The notes: a model not told the origin generated them from the letters alone. Counted from the first letter of the stretch, positions 25,036-37,543 are shown. The stretch is DNA of 64,000 nucleotides from Cephalopachus bancanus (GCA_027257055.1 JAPVLO010000073.1:7244501-7308500), one strand, 5' to 3'. Translations and numbers: made by a program.

Positions 25036-26811
25036 TTTTTCACCAAACTTTGTGTTCAGTCAATGCTTATCTGTCCCTTTGTGTGTGTCTAGACCTCTCA
25101 TGTGGCTGTCTTTTCCTTTCTGTCTTGATCTTAATCTATCCCTCCCTTCCTCCCCCCTTTTTTAAAAAAATCTTTAGTCCTTGTAATCTTACCTCAGAAT
25201 AGGACTGAGCTACACAGGTTATTGTGGCTTACATTTTAAAAGAATTTTTGACTTGTCCTGTTCTTGTTTTATACACTAAGAAATGAATTTTTATTAATCA
25301 TTGACTTTGTTATACAGGGACCTCATTTGTGTTTGGTCTTCCACAGAAGCAAAGAACTTCCTCCCTTTTGTCTACAATGTTAGAAAGTGACGAGTAGCAT
25401 CTTAGGTAGTTGTATTTCTCAGTGCTCCATCCTCTATCCGCTACAACCAAGAAAAGGAGGAAAAAATAGAAAGACCAAATAAAGTAATATTAAGTTGTTG
25501 ACAGTATTCTTAAAAATGAAATCCTCTAAACCACTGTTTAAATTCCAACTGTAAATGACAGCACAGAAAGTTGTTCCTAACATGGCACCTGTCACAGCTA
25601 TGAAACCAGTGATAGGATGGCTGAAACAATGACCTAAAATGACCCGTCTTGTCCATTGCACTTCTTTATGACCTCTTGACTGAAATCCCTTTATGCAAGG
25701 AAGTCTGAGTGAACGGCCTGTAAGTTTTCCAAAGATGACCTGACCTAACTTAGGGCCCCAGTCCACCTAAGCATCTCATGCTACTGTTGTCGAAAATGAC
25801 TGTTTATAGGACTGTTTACTTGGCGGCATGCTATTCCATGGCTCCTGCAACCGTTCATTATTTCCTTCAGTTGCTATAAATAACTGGTATTTCCTCTTCA
25901 ACAAAAAAGAAAAAAAAATTTAGCCCACTGGGAAACAGATTGATGGGCAAATCTAATATAAAAAACATTTTAGAGCAGAATGCAGCCAGCTGCTAGAAGA
26001 ATTCCTCAGCTTCGTCTCTGGGCAGTATCACTGAGAAATGGAAACATATAAAGCAAGATGACACTTCACTGACTGAATAATTGTCTGGGATGTGCTGTGC
26101 TCATGCAGCTTTTGTCTGACTTTAATGACGAACATGAACTTTCTGTGGAATAAGCCTTGTTTCTGTCCCTTTTGGGCACCACGTTGTAATGCACAGTTCA
26201 CACTGTCCAGGGAAATCATCCTTCCAGACACTGGTCTGCAGTGCCAGGTTAGAGGAGAGGTTTTTTAAAAGCACCTCTTTCTCCTTCTTTTCTCTTATTT
26301 TTCTGGCCTTTTAACATTCTAAATTAGGAGAAGGGAGAGATAACTGTATCTCCTTAAACACCTGAAAGCAACTTTAAAACTCACTGGAATATTTTACCAT
26401 AGTAAATATGCAGTCATTGTCTTGTTTTCCTTTGTTATTTTCAAACTTGTCAATTTCACTATAATGAAAACTTGAGCTGAATTCTTCAATGAGAAAATGT
26501 ATGTGAACAACATTTCTGATCCTAATGTTACACGGACAGTCTGCAAGCATGATTCTTTTTTTTCATTGTCTAGACGTGTCCTTCAGAGTTAATTTGCATC
26601 TTTAGTGTTCTGATAGGGGTCAGAACAGGTGAGGCACATGTTTATACCAATAGGATCAAGTTCATGGGCACAGTCACTGCCTCTCTGCAGAACAAATTAT
26701 TTGTGATCCTGACAAGGACAAGAATATACACAAAACAAAACTATTTCTGAGGATCATAGAATGTAATCAATGCCAAACTCTTTTTTGAAATGGTAAAAAC
26801 ATGGAAACAGA

Positions 26812-27283
26812 ATGGCAGAATAATAATACCCTCCCCAAAGATGTCCAGGTCCTAATCCCTGGAATTTATGAAGATGCTACCTTTCATGGCAAAAGGGTCT
26901 TTGGAGTTGTGGTTAAATTAAGGATTTTGAGACAGGGAAATTTTCTTGGATTATGGAGTGCATCTAACATCATCACAAAGTCCTTTTAAAAAGGGAGGCA
27001 AAGGGGTCTGAATAAGAAGAAAGATGTAACAAGGGAAGCCCAGTTAAAATGACTTGTGATCACAGCCAAGATATGCAGGCAGCTTCCACAAGCTGAACAA
27101 GGCAAGGAAACAGATTCTCCCCTGGAGCCATTACAAGGAACACAGCCCTAGTGACACCTTGATTTTAGCCCAGGGAGACTTGCATATCCTCTGACCTTCA
27201 GAACCAGACTATAATACGCTTGTGTTGTTTTAAGCCACTTCATTTGTGGTGATTTGCTACAGCACCCATAAGAAACTAATACA
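26812..27283 (+). mobile_element. MaLR (MLT1-type) solo LTR
   Basis: Typical blocks are ccaggtcctaatccctggaa, tggttaaattaaggattttg, attctcccctggagccatta, cccagggagact and the terminal ttgttttaagccacttcatt to agaaactaataca. It has no internal region or coding sequence; only the LTR is present, in the same orientation as the gene. Confidence 0.85.
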
Positions 27284-28761
27284 ATGTGCCTTCCACATAT
27301 ACCCAAGCTTCTATCACCTTCAAGGGGTTGGGAGGATAGACACAAGAGTCACAAGTAACTAGAGACTGGAGCAGACCACAGCAGAGAAAAGGTATGGGTG
27401 GGCTGAAAATTAGCTGATGTTATACTTTGGCTTTCTCTCACAGAGTACACTCCAGCAAAACTCATCAATGTTTTCTCTATTTTCTGTCTGTTGTTCTCAT
27501 TTTTGTTTGGCTAGAAGAATACTACAAGATATTGAACTTTTGGGGGGGGGGTTGCTTTTTATCTTTTGCTTATGACAATTAAGCAAGCAAGGGCAAACAG
27601 TACAATAATTAGCACCCATGACAGGCTTTCCAGATGGCGCTGAGGTTCTCTGTTGCTCATCCCACTTTGGGACAATGTATGGAGATTTGGCAGAGGCAGC
27701 TGGGGAAAGTCCTATACTCTTGGGAGATGAGGGCTGTAAGCTTCAGAATTTGGGAAGTGCCAGCCCCTGCCTCAGTCTGATCTGGGTCTGAGATACAACC
27801 TCAGGGGGACAAGGTAAGACCTTAACCTCCATCTCTCTTCAGTCACTGTGGCATTCCTTGGCTGGAAGACCACTATCTCCTTGTGTGATCAGGGTTCAGG
27901 TCTAAGCTAAGTGGTTGCACCTGCATGGTGTGGCGGTCAAGCGACTTGGATGGAAGATGTTGAGCTTCGGTTAAACTTAGGATATATTTTTAAGGAAGAT
28001 CAAATCCTATCATACTAGCTCCCACCTACTTTCTCCAAAAGAGGCTTGTAGCTGGTTCAATTACATCTGTTGATGTGTATTTCTCTGTCAGTAAGTGGTA
28101 AGGAATAATATATATTCTTAAAAGAATGAAATTGCTTAGTTTCTTATACAGGAAGCATACATGTCTATAATATTTTTCTTATCCCAGCCCTGTAAATCAT
28201 TGTCTAGTCAACTCTGACCAAATAAAAATGTGACTTATCTGAATGATGACTCAAATACCAAAGAAAAAGAAGGCTTTGTCTGAATAATACTTATAAAATA
28301 AACTTAAGAAAATGTTGACATTACCACCAGGGCTAGTCCCTAAATCTCAACCCCTCCCTCCCCCATCACTCCACCGTTTTTACTTCATTCTTTTTATAGT
28401 TAGGAGCTTCAAAGATCTACTTTTAAAAGTAGACACCCCAGATGGTATTAATGATGGATTGCCTAACGAAGAATGATAGTTTAACCACTTGACATGCGAG
28501 AACCAGCCTCCAAAGGAACAGAGTACAGGTGTGAAAGATTAGGTGGGAAGATCATGATGGAGGGAAAGAAAATTTTGCCTAGAAAGATTCATAAACTTAG
28601 AGTAAGAATGAACATTCAGGATGGAGGGAGGGCAGTCCGACCTTCCATGACATTCCTGACACATCAGCCAGCTTTGTTCCAAAATGTGTGATGGATGGAA
28701 ACTTAGACTTTCCTGATCCTCAGCAACAGCCCAGGACCTACAGAGTCTGTTAAGACATTTA

Positions 28762-29079
28762 GAGCTGGGCTGTCCAATAGGGTAAGTGCTGCCACATATG
28801 GCGACTGAGCACTTGAAATGTAACTGAAAAGAGACTCACTGTGAATGTACAATACTCACCAGCTTTCAAAACCTGAGGTTGAAAAACAGAGGGTAAAATA
28901 ACTCATCAGAAGTTTTTTATACAGATCACCTATTGAAATGGTAATATTTTGGGTGTATTGGTTAGATAACATTGTTAAAATTAATTTCACCTCTTTTTTT
29001 CCTACTTTTTAAAAGCTGGCTGCTGGGAAATTTAAAATTACACTTGTGGCTTGAATTACATTTCCACTGGAGAGCAGTG
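28762..29079 (+). mobile_element. hAT-like nonautonomous DNA transposon
   Basis: It begins agctgggctgtccaataggg and ends aattacatttccactggaga plus gcagtg, so the termini are degenerate inverted repeats. Internal blocks such as gactgagcacttgaaatgta and attgttaaaattaatttcac identify it as a small mammalian DNA transposon; the subfamily name is uncertain. Confidence 0.65.
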
Positions 29080-29169
29080 ATTTACATATTTTGGCACTGT
29101 CCCTCCCTCTCACAGACCAGACCATGGAACACCCCCTCAGAGTTTTTCTGCTTGGAGCTTCAACAATTT

Positions 29170-29416
29170 CTTTTTTTGTCAAGTTGGAGTCTCACTCTGT
29201 CGCCAAGGCTAGAGTGTAGTGCCACACTCAACGACCACTCCAGCATTAACCTGTTGGGCTCTGGCGATCCTTCCACCTCAGCATTCCAAGTAGCTAGAAC
29301 TACTTGGTGCTACCATGCCCAGCTAATTTTTTATTTATTGAAAAGATGAGGTTTTGCCAAGTTACCCGGGCTGGTCTTGAACCAGTGGGCTCAGGCAATC
29401 TACTCGCCTTGGCCAG
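29170..29416 (-). repeat. Alu, end-truncated
   Basis: This antisense Alu has a T7 tail, then gagtctcactctgtcgccaa and ggctggtcttgaaccagtgg. It stops at cgccttggccag, so the last 40 or so bases (the element's 5' end) are missing. Confidence 0.88.
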
Positions 29417-29736
29417 AACTTCAATATTTTTTGCATTTAGTTACCTCTGTTGCCTTCCTCTTCCTTCCTGTGATAGGCTCCAAGTCCTTTCCTCATATTG
29501 TTTATGGTCTGGATGACACAATTTGTGTCTGCCTCTGTCTCATAAAGATGGTCCCTAAAACTGAAATCAGCACTTTCATACTGGTCTGACCAATGCCAAA
29601 TCGTGTAAGACTTCCACTTTCCTTGCTCAAGTCACTTCTGGTGACAAAGGCTGAATTACATCAGCTTATTTAATGGACATTCTCACTCTGTTGAATTACA
29701 TTTCTTCATGAGTAAAGTGGGGTTACCGATAATACC

Positions 29737-29908
29737 CTGGGTACATTTCTTAATCTCTACACTTTAGTTTCTTCGTCTATAAAATGGAAATGATAGTGCC
29801 TTCTTATAAAGTTGATGTGATGATTTAATGAGATGTTCTACTTTTAGCATTTCGCAAAGTGCCTAACACATAGTAGGTGCTTAAAATGTGCTGCTGCTGC
29901 TGTTATGA
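29737..29908 (+). repeat. MIR SINE
   Basis: The sense MIR order is gggtacatttcttaatctct, cactttagtttcttcgtcta, taaaatggaaatgatagtgc and gtgcctaacacatagtaggt. A CTG run and a CAT run follow at 29889-29940. Confidence 0.85.
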
Positions 29909-31139
29909 GTAAGACTACCGCTACTGTCATCATCATCATCAATAATCCCTGAGTAACTTACACATTTCTTTTGTTTTTTACTAAAGGACAGGAAACTTTC
30001 TGGTTCCATAAATCTTAGCACATATCTCATACAGATAAGGTACTGTGGGTTAAGCCCCTGGGGAGAGGGGTTGCTTGATATGGTGATCATGTATTTATCC
30101 CAGGCATTCATAAGATGAAATCGAGGATCAAAGTTTTTAGCCACTGATAGAAACCTCTTGCCCATTTAGGTCAAGCTATTGATCAACCCATTTGACTGTG
30201 GTCACTGATGAGTTTGTTCCCACTGTCGTGGCCTTATCCTTATCTTGCCTGCAGTGATATTTTGGAAAGCCTCCACACATGTGGAAGCTTTCCAGCCAAT
30301 GTGTCTGCTAAGGCGAGGAAAGTATGGTGCATATCAAATTTACAGAGTAATAAATTTGAGAGGTATGAGGTGTTAATAAACATTGTCAGGAAAATAGCTT
30401 TTCACACTGGTGCTATGACTCCATTTCATATTCACTTTATGGTTTCTCCCTTAATTACCCAAGATGCTTTCTTAACACCATTTGGGCTTATTAGTTTTCT
30501 CCAGAGTCAACCTCAAGTGCATCAATTTTAATTAGCACTTATTTCAACTCTATCCTTCTGCACTTTGGCAAAATGTAGCACCTTGCAGTATTAGAACATA
30601 GCAAGCTGCAGAATTCCTGGGGAGAGGCATATGTAGACTGTCATCCAGGAGAAATATTCTTCTCGTGTGCTCTTTTTTCAAAGAAATCTTTAGTCCAAAT
30701 GATTTGCAAAAGACAAAGGGGGTTGCAGGGATAGTGAGAGTTAAAGAGCAGAAAATTAAAGCATACTCATAAAGGGTATTAATCTGTGAATGTGTTATAT
30801 TCTAGAAACTCTTTGTAAGGCACAGAAACCACATAGCATGACAAAGTAGTCTTGTCACTCCTACACCTCTCCTGTCCCTACCTCCACCTGTACCCCACTC
30901 TCATTTTAATAACAAAATCTGAGACCCAGAGCTTTCTATCACCCCTTCTGGACTGTTGTCATACAGAATATCAGTAGCAGAAAGGGAATAGAGCCTGATT
31001 GTCCTGTGAACCTGCAGTCTTTAAGAGTATTTGAATTCAAAATCTCTTTTGTAGGAAGAGGTAGAATAATCCAGCTAAGTTATAAGCTTCTCAAGCTTTG
31101 AGAATTGGCCTGAGAAGCTCAGCCCTTTGTAACTTTGCC

Positions 31140-31408
31140 CCTTTGTCAAACACACCACAGCTTACTCATGTCGCTGAAATTCTCATGAGGCCTTCTCTCA
31201 TTACCCTGTTGAAAATTAAACTCTTCCTCTATCCACATTCAGCGTCTCTTATCCCTGTTCTCACTTTTATCCATAGCACTCATTATCATTCAATGTGCTG
31301 TATATTTTACTTATTTATTAAAGTCCTACTCCTAGACTCTGTAGAGAAAGAATTTTTGCTGTGTTTACTGTTGAATCTACCTGGCCTAGAATAATCATAT
31401 CTAGTGCA
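31140..31408 (+). repeat. L2 3' end, left of a mariner insertion
   Basis: The L2 3' end is split by the mariner at 31409. After the insertion it resumes at 31967 with gtagatgctctagaaatatt and tgttgaatgaat, ending about 32000. Confidence 0.75.
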
Positions 31409-31966
31409 TACAAGAGGGGACCCCTAAAAAGGGAATTATCTTTTGGAAGGCAGGCCCCTTGTAGTACACTTGGAATTCGTTCCTCTGGATCAAACAGTCA
31501 ACCAAATTTTTTATCTAGAAGCATATGATTTTTGAGAAGCTTTATAATTTTCAGAAAAAAACATCCCAAGTTGTGGCAGATAGGTAACTGGTTCTTCCAC
31601 CATGACAATGCACCTGTCCACATCATGCTGAGTGTTCAGGAGTTTTTGACCAAAACCAGCATGACTCCCATTACTCACCTTCCCTATTCATCCCTAGTAA
31701 CTTTTTTTGTTTCCTTGGATAAGAAAAGTCCTCAAAGGGAAACATTTTGCCCAGGTGGAAAAAGTGAAACAAAAAACGGCAGCAACACTAACAGGCATCA
31801 ACACTGATGAATTCAAAAACTGTTTTGAGCAGTGGAAAAAGCGTCTCCAAAGGTGTATTATGTCAAACAGAGAGTACTTAGAAAGTGACTGAAGTTTAAG
31901 CTTGTAAGAATAAATACACAATTTTTTATAAATAAATTCCAGGTTTGGGGGGGTTCCCCTCTTATA
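31409..31966 (+). mobile_element. Mariner deletion derivative, copy 1
   Basis: The element is bounded by TA and by inverted ends: tacaagaggggacccctaaa at the left and gggttcccctcttata at the right. It keeps the second half of a mariner transposase. A NWFFHHDNAPVH motif at about 31589-31624 contains the second catalytic aspartate, and the sequence continues to a tail reading REYLESD before a stop. At least one frameshift separates these parts, and the N-terminal DNA-binding region and first aspartate are missing, so it cannot make active enzyme. It sits inside an L2 end, with one TA of the original site duplicated. Confidence 0.85.
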
Positions 31967-32202
31967 GTAGATGCTCTAGAAATATTTGTTGAATGAATAC
32001 CAGTACATGGAAAAGAATTTTGCGACACTGGAGGTACAATCTCACCTTTCCCCTTTGGGCCTGGCCTACAGATGGGGGAAAGTAGTTCACCTTGCACACC
32101 TCCCTCCTCCCCTCTTGCCTTTGCTGGAGTCTGAGTGACCGTATCCTTCCAGAAGATGAGAGTGGAAACCACCCTCAAGAAACACTCTTCACTTTGCAGG
32201 AC

Positions 32203-32600
32203 TTTTTTTTTTTTTTTTTAATTAGAAAACAGAGACTAGATGTGGTGGCTCATACCTATAATCCCAGCACTTTGGGAAGTGGAGGCGAGAGGATTGCCAG
32301 AGCCCACTGGTTTGAGACCAGCCTGGGCAACATAGAAAGACCTTGTCTCTACAATAAATTTTAAAAAAAATTAGCTGGGCATGGTGGCACATGCCTGTAG
32401 TTCCAGTTACTTGGAAGGCTGAAGTAGAAGGATCACCTGAGCCCAGCAGGTCGAGGCTGCGGTGGCTGTGAGCATGCCACTGCACTCCAGTCTGGGCGAC
32501 AGAGTGAGACTCTGACTAAAAAAATAAATAAATAAAAATTACTTTTGTTTTCCAAATATTTGAAAGCTGTGTTATGTAAAAGTAAGTTCAACCAATCCGA
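32203..32600 (+). repeat. Local direct repeat C, copy 1 (split by an Alu)
   Basis: A T17 run, aattagaaaacagag, then after the Alu attacttttgttttccaaat, atttgaaagctgtgttatgt and agtaagttcaacc are matched by uninterrupted sequence at 33903-33990. I do not recognise the family. Confidence 0.6.
32234..32537 (+). repeat. Dimeric Alu
   Basis: This plus-strand Alu runs from ctagatgtggtggctcatac to an A-rich (AAAT)n tail. The right arm has the cagcaggtcgaggctgcggt signature. Confidence 0.93.
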
Positions 32601-33215
32601 TCTCTGTGTGGTTTTGAAAAGCTGCTTACTTATTAGACATTCCTGAGGTCAAAACCCCTGTAGCTCCACTTCCCATTCATCAGTGTATGTTTTATAGTCT
32701 ATTTTTAAGCAGAGCTACTGATTGTGTGTCACCTATACCAAGAAGCAAAGGAATTTTGCAGTTGTTAGCTAGCATCTTTTGTTCCAAAGTACCTTGACTT
32801 GAGTGTCTTTTTTTTTCTACCTGCCAAATCTCTTAGTGGGAAAACTATTGTCAAGAATTTCCTGCCAAACCTCTAGCTGAACCAGCATGTGTACAGACTA
32901 CCAGTGTACCAGACCTATTTTTTGTTTGTTGAAGTCAGTTAATTCAGAGGATAAAGCTTGGGAGTTTGTATTCATTCTATGGTGGAATTGTTATACCATT
33001 AAGGGTATATACGTATAGGAAAAAAGTATAAATAGTGACAAAGTAAAATGTGTTGTAGAAAATCTAGCCAACTGGTAAAATGTACTGGGCTATTCTCTGA
33101 AAATTTTTTTTAAAAAATGAAAATAGTTAAAACAGAATACTTTCAAAGTATATATACATATAATTTTTAATGTGTTGAAATATGCTGCTTTTCTCCTGAA
33201 ATTCTTTTGTTTTGC

Positions 33216-33498
33216 TTTTTTTTTTTTGAGTCAGAGTCTCACTCTGTAACCAAGGCTGGAGTGCAGTAGCATGCTCACAGCCACCCCAGTGTAGACCTGC
33301 TGGACTCCAGCCATTCTTCCTCCTGAGCCCTCCAGGTAGCCGGAACTGTAGGCATGCGCTACCATGCCCGGCCAATTTTTGTTTTATTGTAGAGACAAGG
33401 TCTCGCCAAGTTGCCTAGGCTGGCCTTGAACCCGTGGGCTCAGACTTGCCTCGGCCTCCCAAAGCACTGGGATTACAGGCTGAGCCACAGAGTCTGGA
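33216..33498 (-). repeat. Dimeric Alu, young-type right arm
   Basis: This antisense Alu reads gtcagagtctcactctgtaa to ggattacaggctgagccaca. It has the tcaggCTGAGCC end instead of GCATGAGCC, the lineage variant also seen at 44419 and 60992. Confidence 0.92.
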
Positions 33499-33902
33499 CT
33501 TTTCTTCTAAACTTCTAAATTAATTGCCTGCCCGAGTTGGTTTGTAAGAGTATGTAAAAGTCTCAAGCTAGAGACCTCTGTATCAATTGTTTCTACTAAT
33601 GTGTATTTTATATACTCTTCAAAAGGGTGACTAAGATTGAATTCTTTTAGAATTTACTCAGTTTCTCTGTTTTATGGCCCATCTGTTTCCTTGTCATCCA
33701 AGGTCATTCACAAATGTTGCCATCATCAAAAGTTGGTCTTTATGGAGGAAGATGATCATTCACACTGATCTTCCCCATGGTGTTGAATAACTGGGTACTT
33801 TCTTGTACACACTTTGTTCAGGAAATGTTACAGATCTCCCAGTTGTGGACATAATTGTATGGTTATTTTTTTTTTTCTAGTTATTTACTTTCTCATAGGA
33901 AA

Positions 33903-33990
33903 GTTTTTTTTTTATTAGAAAACAAAGAGTATTACTTTTGATTTTTCAGATGTTCGAAAGCTGTTTTAAGTATAAGTTCAACCTTGCCAT
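33903..33990 (+). repeat. Local direct repeat C, copy 2
   Basis: The sequence tttttattagaaaacaaaga, gtattacttttgatttttca, gatgttcgaaagctgtttta and agtataagttcaacc is the uninterrupted counterpart of 32203-32600. Confidence 0.6.
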
Positions 33991-34157
33991 TTCACCAACA
34001 TTTACCTTCAAAATCTTTCTAGCCTAATTTCTCACTTCCCTATCCATTCACCATTTCCCCCTAATTTAATGCTTTTAGGAGAGGTAAAAACATGCTGTTA
34101 GCACATTTGGTTAAGTTTGCTAGTTGGCATTAAATTTCTTTTTTTGTCATTTTTAGA

Positions 34158-34450
34158 CCTTTTTATAGAGACAGGGTCTTGCTCTGTAGCCAAGACTGCA
34201 GTGCACTGGCACAGTCATAGCTCACTGCACCCTCAAACTCCTGGGCTCAAGGGATCCTCCTGCCTCAGCCTCTCAAGTATCTTGGACTGCAGGCACATGC
34301 CACCAAGCCCAGTTAATTTTGAATTTTTTTTTGTAGACATGGGGTCTTTCTCCATTGCCCAGGTTGTTCTCAAGCTCCTGGGCTCAAGCAATCTTCCCAC
34401 CTTGGCCTCCCAAAGTGCTGATGTTACAGATGCAAGCCACTGCACTGAAT
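34158..34450 (-). repeat. Dimeric Alu, older type
   Basis: This antisense Alu has tagagacagggtcttgctct, tcctgcctcagcctctcaag and gtagacatggggtctttctc. Confidence 0.92.
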
Positions 34451-35154
34451 TTTTTTTTCTTACAATAAGAAAGGGATAAGGTTAAAAAACATTCAGATTT
34501 GATAAACCACCAATGAATTTAAAAAATAGATCATATATGTGTATATAGAATGCATCAGTTTGAATCTAGAGCCTTTCTTACCTGTTTTATAGCTCAAAGG
34601 TATGAAATATTAAGTTGAATGTGCATGACTGAATTATTCTGCATCTGTGTTCATAAAATACTAATCTGGACTTTTCCAGCAGTGAGATCACTTGTCCATG
34701 AATCTTGGAAAAGATTTAAATTGTAATTTTACCCTCTGCAAGCCTATTGTTTTATTTAAGTAGCTCTTTACTCTAAATTGCTACAACTGTAAAGTAATAA
34801 GACTGATTTCTACAAGCCATTCATGTTAGGCTGTCATTTTATAGTCATACCTCATAAATAAAATGAGAGAAATACTGAAAAATGGTGAGACTTGACAACA
34901 CCTTCCTACATAGTCCAGTATTTACCTCCCAGATGTACACTTGCTATATTGCTAATTCAGACTAACAGGGCTGACTTTTATTCTCAGCTAGTGACAGTGA
35001 GGGTGAGGACCCTCTTGTAAGGGTACAAATATAACATTTGTACTTTTATATTTATAATATGAGTGTATTTTATAAACTAAAATTTTCCTCGATAGAGTAC
35101 TTTATCATACTGCCTAATATATATAACACGGTTTTAATTTTCTTTTCCTAATAG

Positions 35155-35279
35155 GTGAAATGAGGAATGATTTATATATTACCATAGAAAGGGGAGAATT
35201 TGAGAAAGGAGGGAAGAGTGTGGCCAGAAATGTGGAAGTCACGATGTACGTCGTAGACAGCAGTAGCCAGACCTTAAAG
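35155..35279 (+). CDS. DOCK4: DOCK4 exon encoding the start of the DHR-1 (C2) domain
   Basis: This exon is 125 nt, with acceptor tcttttcctaatag and donor gtatgt. It completes the split glycine codon and encodes 41 residues starting EMRNDLYITIERGEFEKG and ending DSSSQTLK. RNDLY followed by a GEFEKGGK-type loop is the typical opening of the DOCK-type C2 domain (DHR-1), about residue 400 of DOCK4. In DOCK1 and its relatives this domain binds phosphatidylinositol 3,4,5-trisphosphate and brings the exchange factor to membranes; the basic residues in the loop fit that role. The phase changes from 1 to 0. The stretch TMYVVDSSSQ differs at a few positions from the human protein as I remember it (F-I for Y-V and G for the middle S), all conservative. 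Confidence 0.96.
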
Positions 35280-35522
35280 GTATGTTAACGTGGAATCTTT
35301 CTAAGTAAAGCAAGTCTATGTAATTGCTTTGGTTTGATCTTTAATGTCATCAGTTAACTTGTGATTTGCAATGTTTTCTATCTTATTTTTCTCCACTCTT
35401 TGTGGTTTTCTTTTTAATTCACTAAAATACCTCTCAGAAAAGAAAGCGGAAAAAAAAGGCTGCTATGTTTTAATTAATTGTGTCAAGAATTTTCTTATAG
35501 CAACTCTTCCTGAAATGAACTA

Positions 35523-36215
35523 TTTTTTTTTTCAAATTTTAAACATGTGGGAACAATTCAGGGTTAGCTATACAAATGTTCATTATGCAAGTACCCTTGT
35601 TGATGGGATGTGCTGTCCCACCATCCCCTGGCAGTTTCCCACTACTGCCAATCCCTTTCTTACAGCATTATGATAGTTATTCAAGCTTATGAGTGAGAAC
35701 ATGTGATACTCAATTCTTTGTTTCTGTGGCTGATCACTCAGTATTATTGCCTCTAAATCCATCCCAAGTTGCCATGAAGTTCATAATTTTGTCCTTCGTT
35801 ATGGCTGCATAATATTCCATCATGTATATGTACTACATTTTTTTAATCAAGTCCTCTTTCAATGGGCAGCACTGTTGGTTCATGTTTTTGCTATTGTGAA
35901 CAGTGTTGCAATAAGCATGTGTGTACAGGTATCTTTTTAATAGAGTGATTTGAGTTCTTCCGGGTATATTCCCAGTAGGGGGATTGTAGGGTCGTATGGG
36001 AGGTTGATTATTAGCTCTGTTAGAAATCACTACACTGCTTTCCACAGAAGTTGTACTAGTTTACTCTTCCACCGATGGTGTAGAAGTGTTCCCTTTTCCC
36101 TGCATCCTCTCCAGCATCTGTTTTTGTTTTTGTTTTTGTTTTTTTAGTTATTGATGATGGCCATCCTGTCTGGAGTTAGGTAGCCTTTCAGTGTGGGTTT
36201 TAGTTTAAATGCACT
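35523..36215 (-). mobile_element. 5'-truncated L1, antisense
   Basis: The reverse complement gives the end of L1 ORF2 (tgctggagaggatgcaggga; aatatacccggaagaactca; a tgcagccataacgaaggaca block) followed by the L1 3' UTR and an A-rich tail at 35523-35541. The last 110 bp are the same 3' end as at 36846 and 50018. The ORF2 part has stops and is dead. Confidence 0.88.
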
Positions 36216-36845
36216 ATTTTTTAATATAATTTCATTTTTTTCCTTTCATCTGTTGTATTTTGGAGATTAATGCTTTCACATTGGCAATTGGTTGAAGAAA
36301 AAAAAACACCATGATGTTTAAACTTATATATTTTCATTCTGACCAACATAGTGTGTGAAGACAGGGGCGCTCCTTACTAATTGGAATGTTAATAGCAGAT
36401 TCCTTTATGGAAGAACTATTTTTCATGAGCCCCATCTTTGTGGAGAAGTACAATTGCCTAGTCAAATAAGAGGCTTGGCCTGAGGCTTAGTGAGGCATCC
36501 ATTGAGGCACAGAACAGACTTTTGACTGCAGCAGGTTGGGAACTTTGCCATGTAGTTGAACTCCACATGGGACATGCAATTGCCCATATCTTATGTGTCG
36601 CTGGGGTCCACACTTGGCACATTAACTAAGTCCTTGGAGACCAGCATCAGAATTAAACAGATGTACCCAACTAGGCAAGAGCAAGTCCAAATACAACAGA
36701 GCAAAGGACCTCAAGTCATTTCATGTGGAAGGCTATTTAGGGAGCAGATGATTAGAGCACAATGATCACTCTGCTTTTTTCAAAAGAACCTTTAAATGAA
36801 CCTTTAAACTTTCTTTTTTTTTTAACATTAAATTTTCATAGGGAT

Positions 36846-37020
36846 TGGCAGTAGTGGGAAACTATCCAGGGGCGGGGGGGAGGGTGGAATTGACAGTAGT
36901 GGGAAACTACGGGAGGGAGGACACACCTCATCAAGAAGGGTACCTGCATAATGAACCTTTATATACCTAACCCTGAATTGTACCCCACATCTTTAAGATT
37001 AATTAATTAATTAATTATCT
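36846..37020 (+). mobile_element. L1 3' end fragment, plus strand
   Basis: It shares aagggtacctgcataatgaa and taaccctgaattgtacccca with the other two L1 ends of this window. Its tail is an (ATTA)n repeat instead of pure A. A small internal duplication repeats agtagtgggaaacta. Confidence 0.8.
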
Positions 37021-37360
37021 TTGTAATTGAAGATACGATATGTGCATAAACAGGTGTTCTGAATTATGTACAAACCATGAAGCCACTTTCAGTTTCTTAT
37101 TTGACCCCCACACATTACAGAAAAATCAAAGAAAACATTGAAATGACATTGTATAAATTTGCATTAAAATTAAATTCAGATTTACACAAAAATGATTTGT
37201 ATGAAGAGTTAAACCTTTCTAGAAAAATAATTCCACAAGACTCATTGGCTATAGATATACTAAACAGGTCCAAAAACAGTTGAATCCAGTAACAGATCAA
37301 TAACAGTTATATCACTAGTAAGTTCCTCTAAAAATTAAAAATTATAAAAAATTATTTGTC

Positions 37361-37543
37361 AGCCGTTGCCAGGCCATTGTGGCCATTGTCATACCATCAC
37401 TGCCATTGCCTTGCTGAGCTATGTATGGTCAGGCCATGTTTTCTTAAGCTTTGGCCTCCTCCCCTACCCTGGGGAGGTGAATCTCCTCTTTCTCGCTTTC
37501 TGTAATTTACTTTCTGAATAAGCTATGTTTTCTAGTCTTAAAA
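37361..37543 (+). mobile_element. LTR-like retroposon with poly-A and 15 bp target-site duplication
   Basis: A 183 bp segment from agccgttgccaggccattgt to ttctagtctt plus an A run is flanked by a perfect 15 bp repeat, aaaaaattatttgtc (37346-37360 and 37544-37558). The 3' part contains ctgaataagctatgttttct, like the R-U5 polyadenylation region of a retroviral LTR. The structure shows insertion by L1 machinery of a polyadenylated RNA. I do not know the family and it has no coding potential. Confidence 0.75.

Larger units (their letters stand above)
23674..35154 (+). other. DOCK4: DOCK4 intron, 11,481 bp, phase 1
   Basis: This intron runs from donor gtaggt to acceptor cctaatag. It contains an L2 fragment, an MLT1-type LTR, a hAT-like element, four Alus, a MIR, and a mariner inserted into an L2. 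Stretches without a recognised element are 23680-24460, 25040-26800 (including a 110-codon minus-strand open frame at 25434-25766 of no recognisable family), 27290-28755, 29910-31140, 32600-33215, 33500-34155 (apart from a local duplicate at 33903-33990) and 34450-35150. Confidence 0.8.

Noticed and set aside
25434..25766. 110-codon minus-strand open frame
   Set aside because: No recognisable domain, no splice context, and intronic AT-rich sequence; a chance frame is more likely.
31532..31892. Possible functional or domesticated mariner transposase
   Set aside because: The N-terminal half is missing, the remaining coding region is frameshifted, and the copy is a member of a deleted family.
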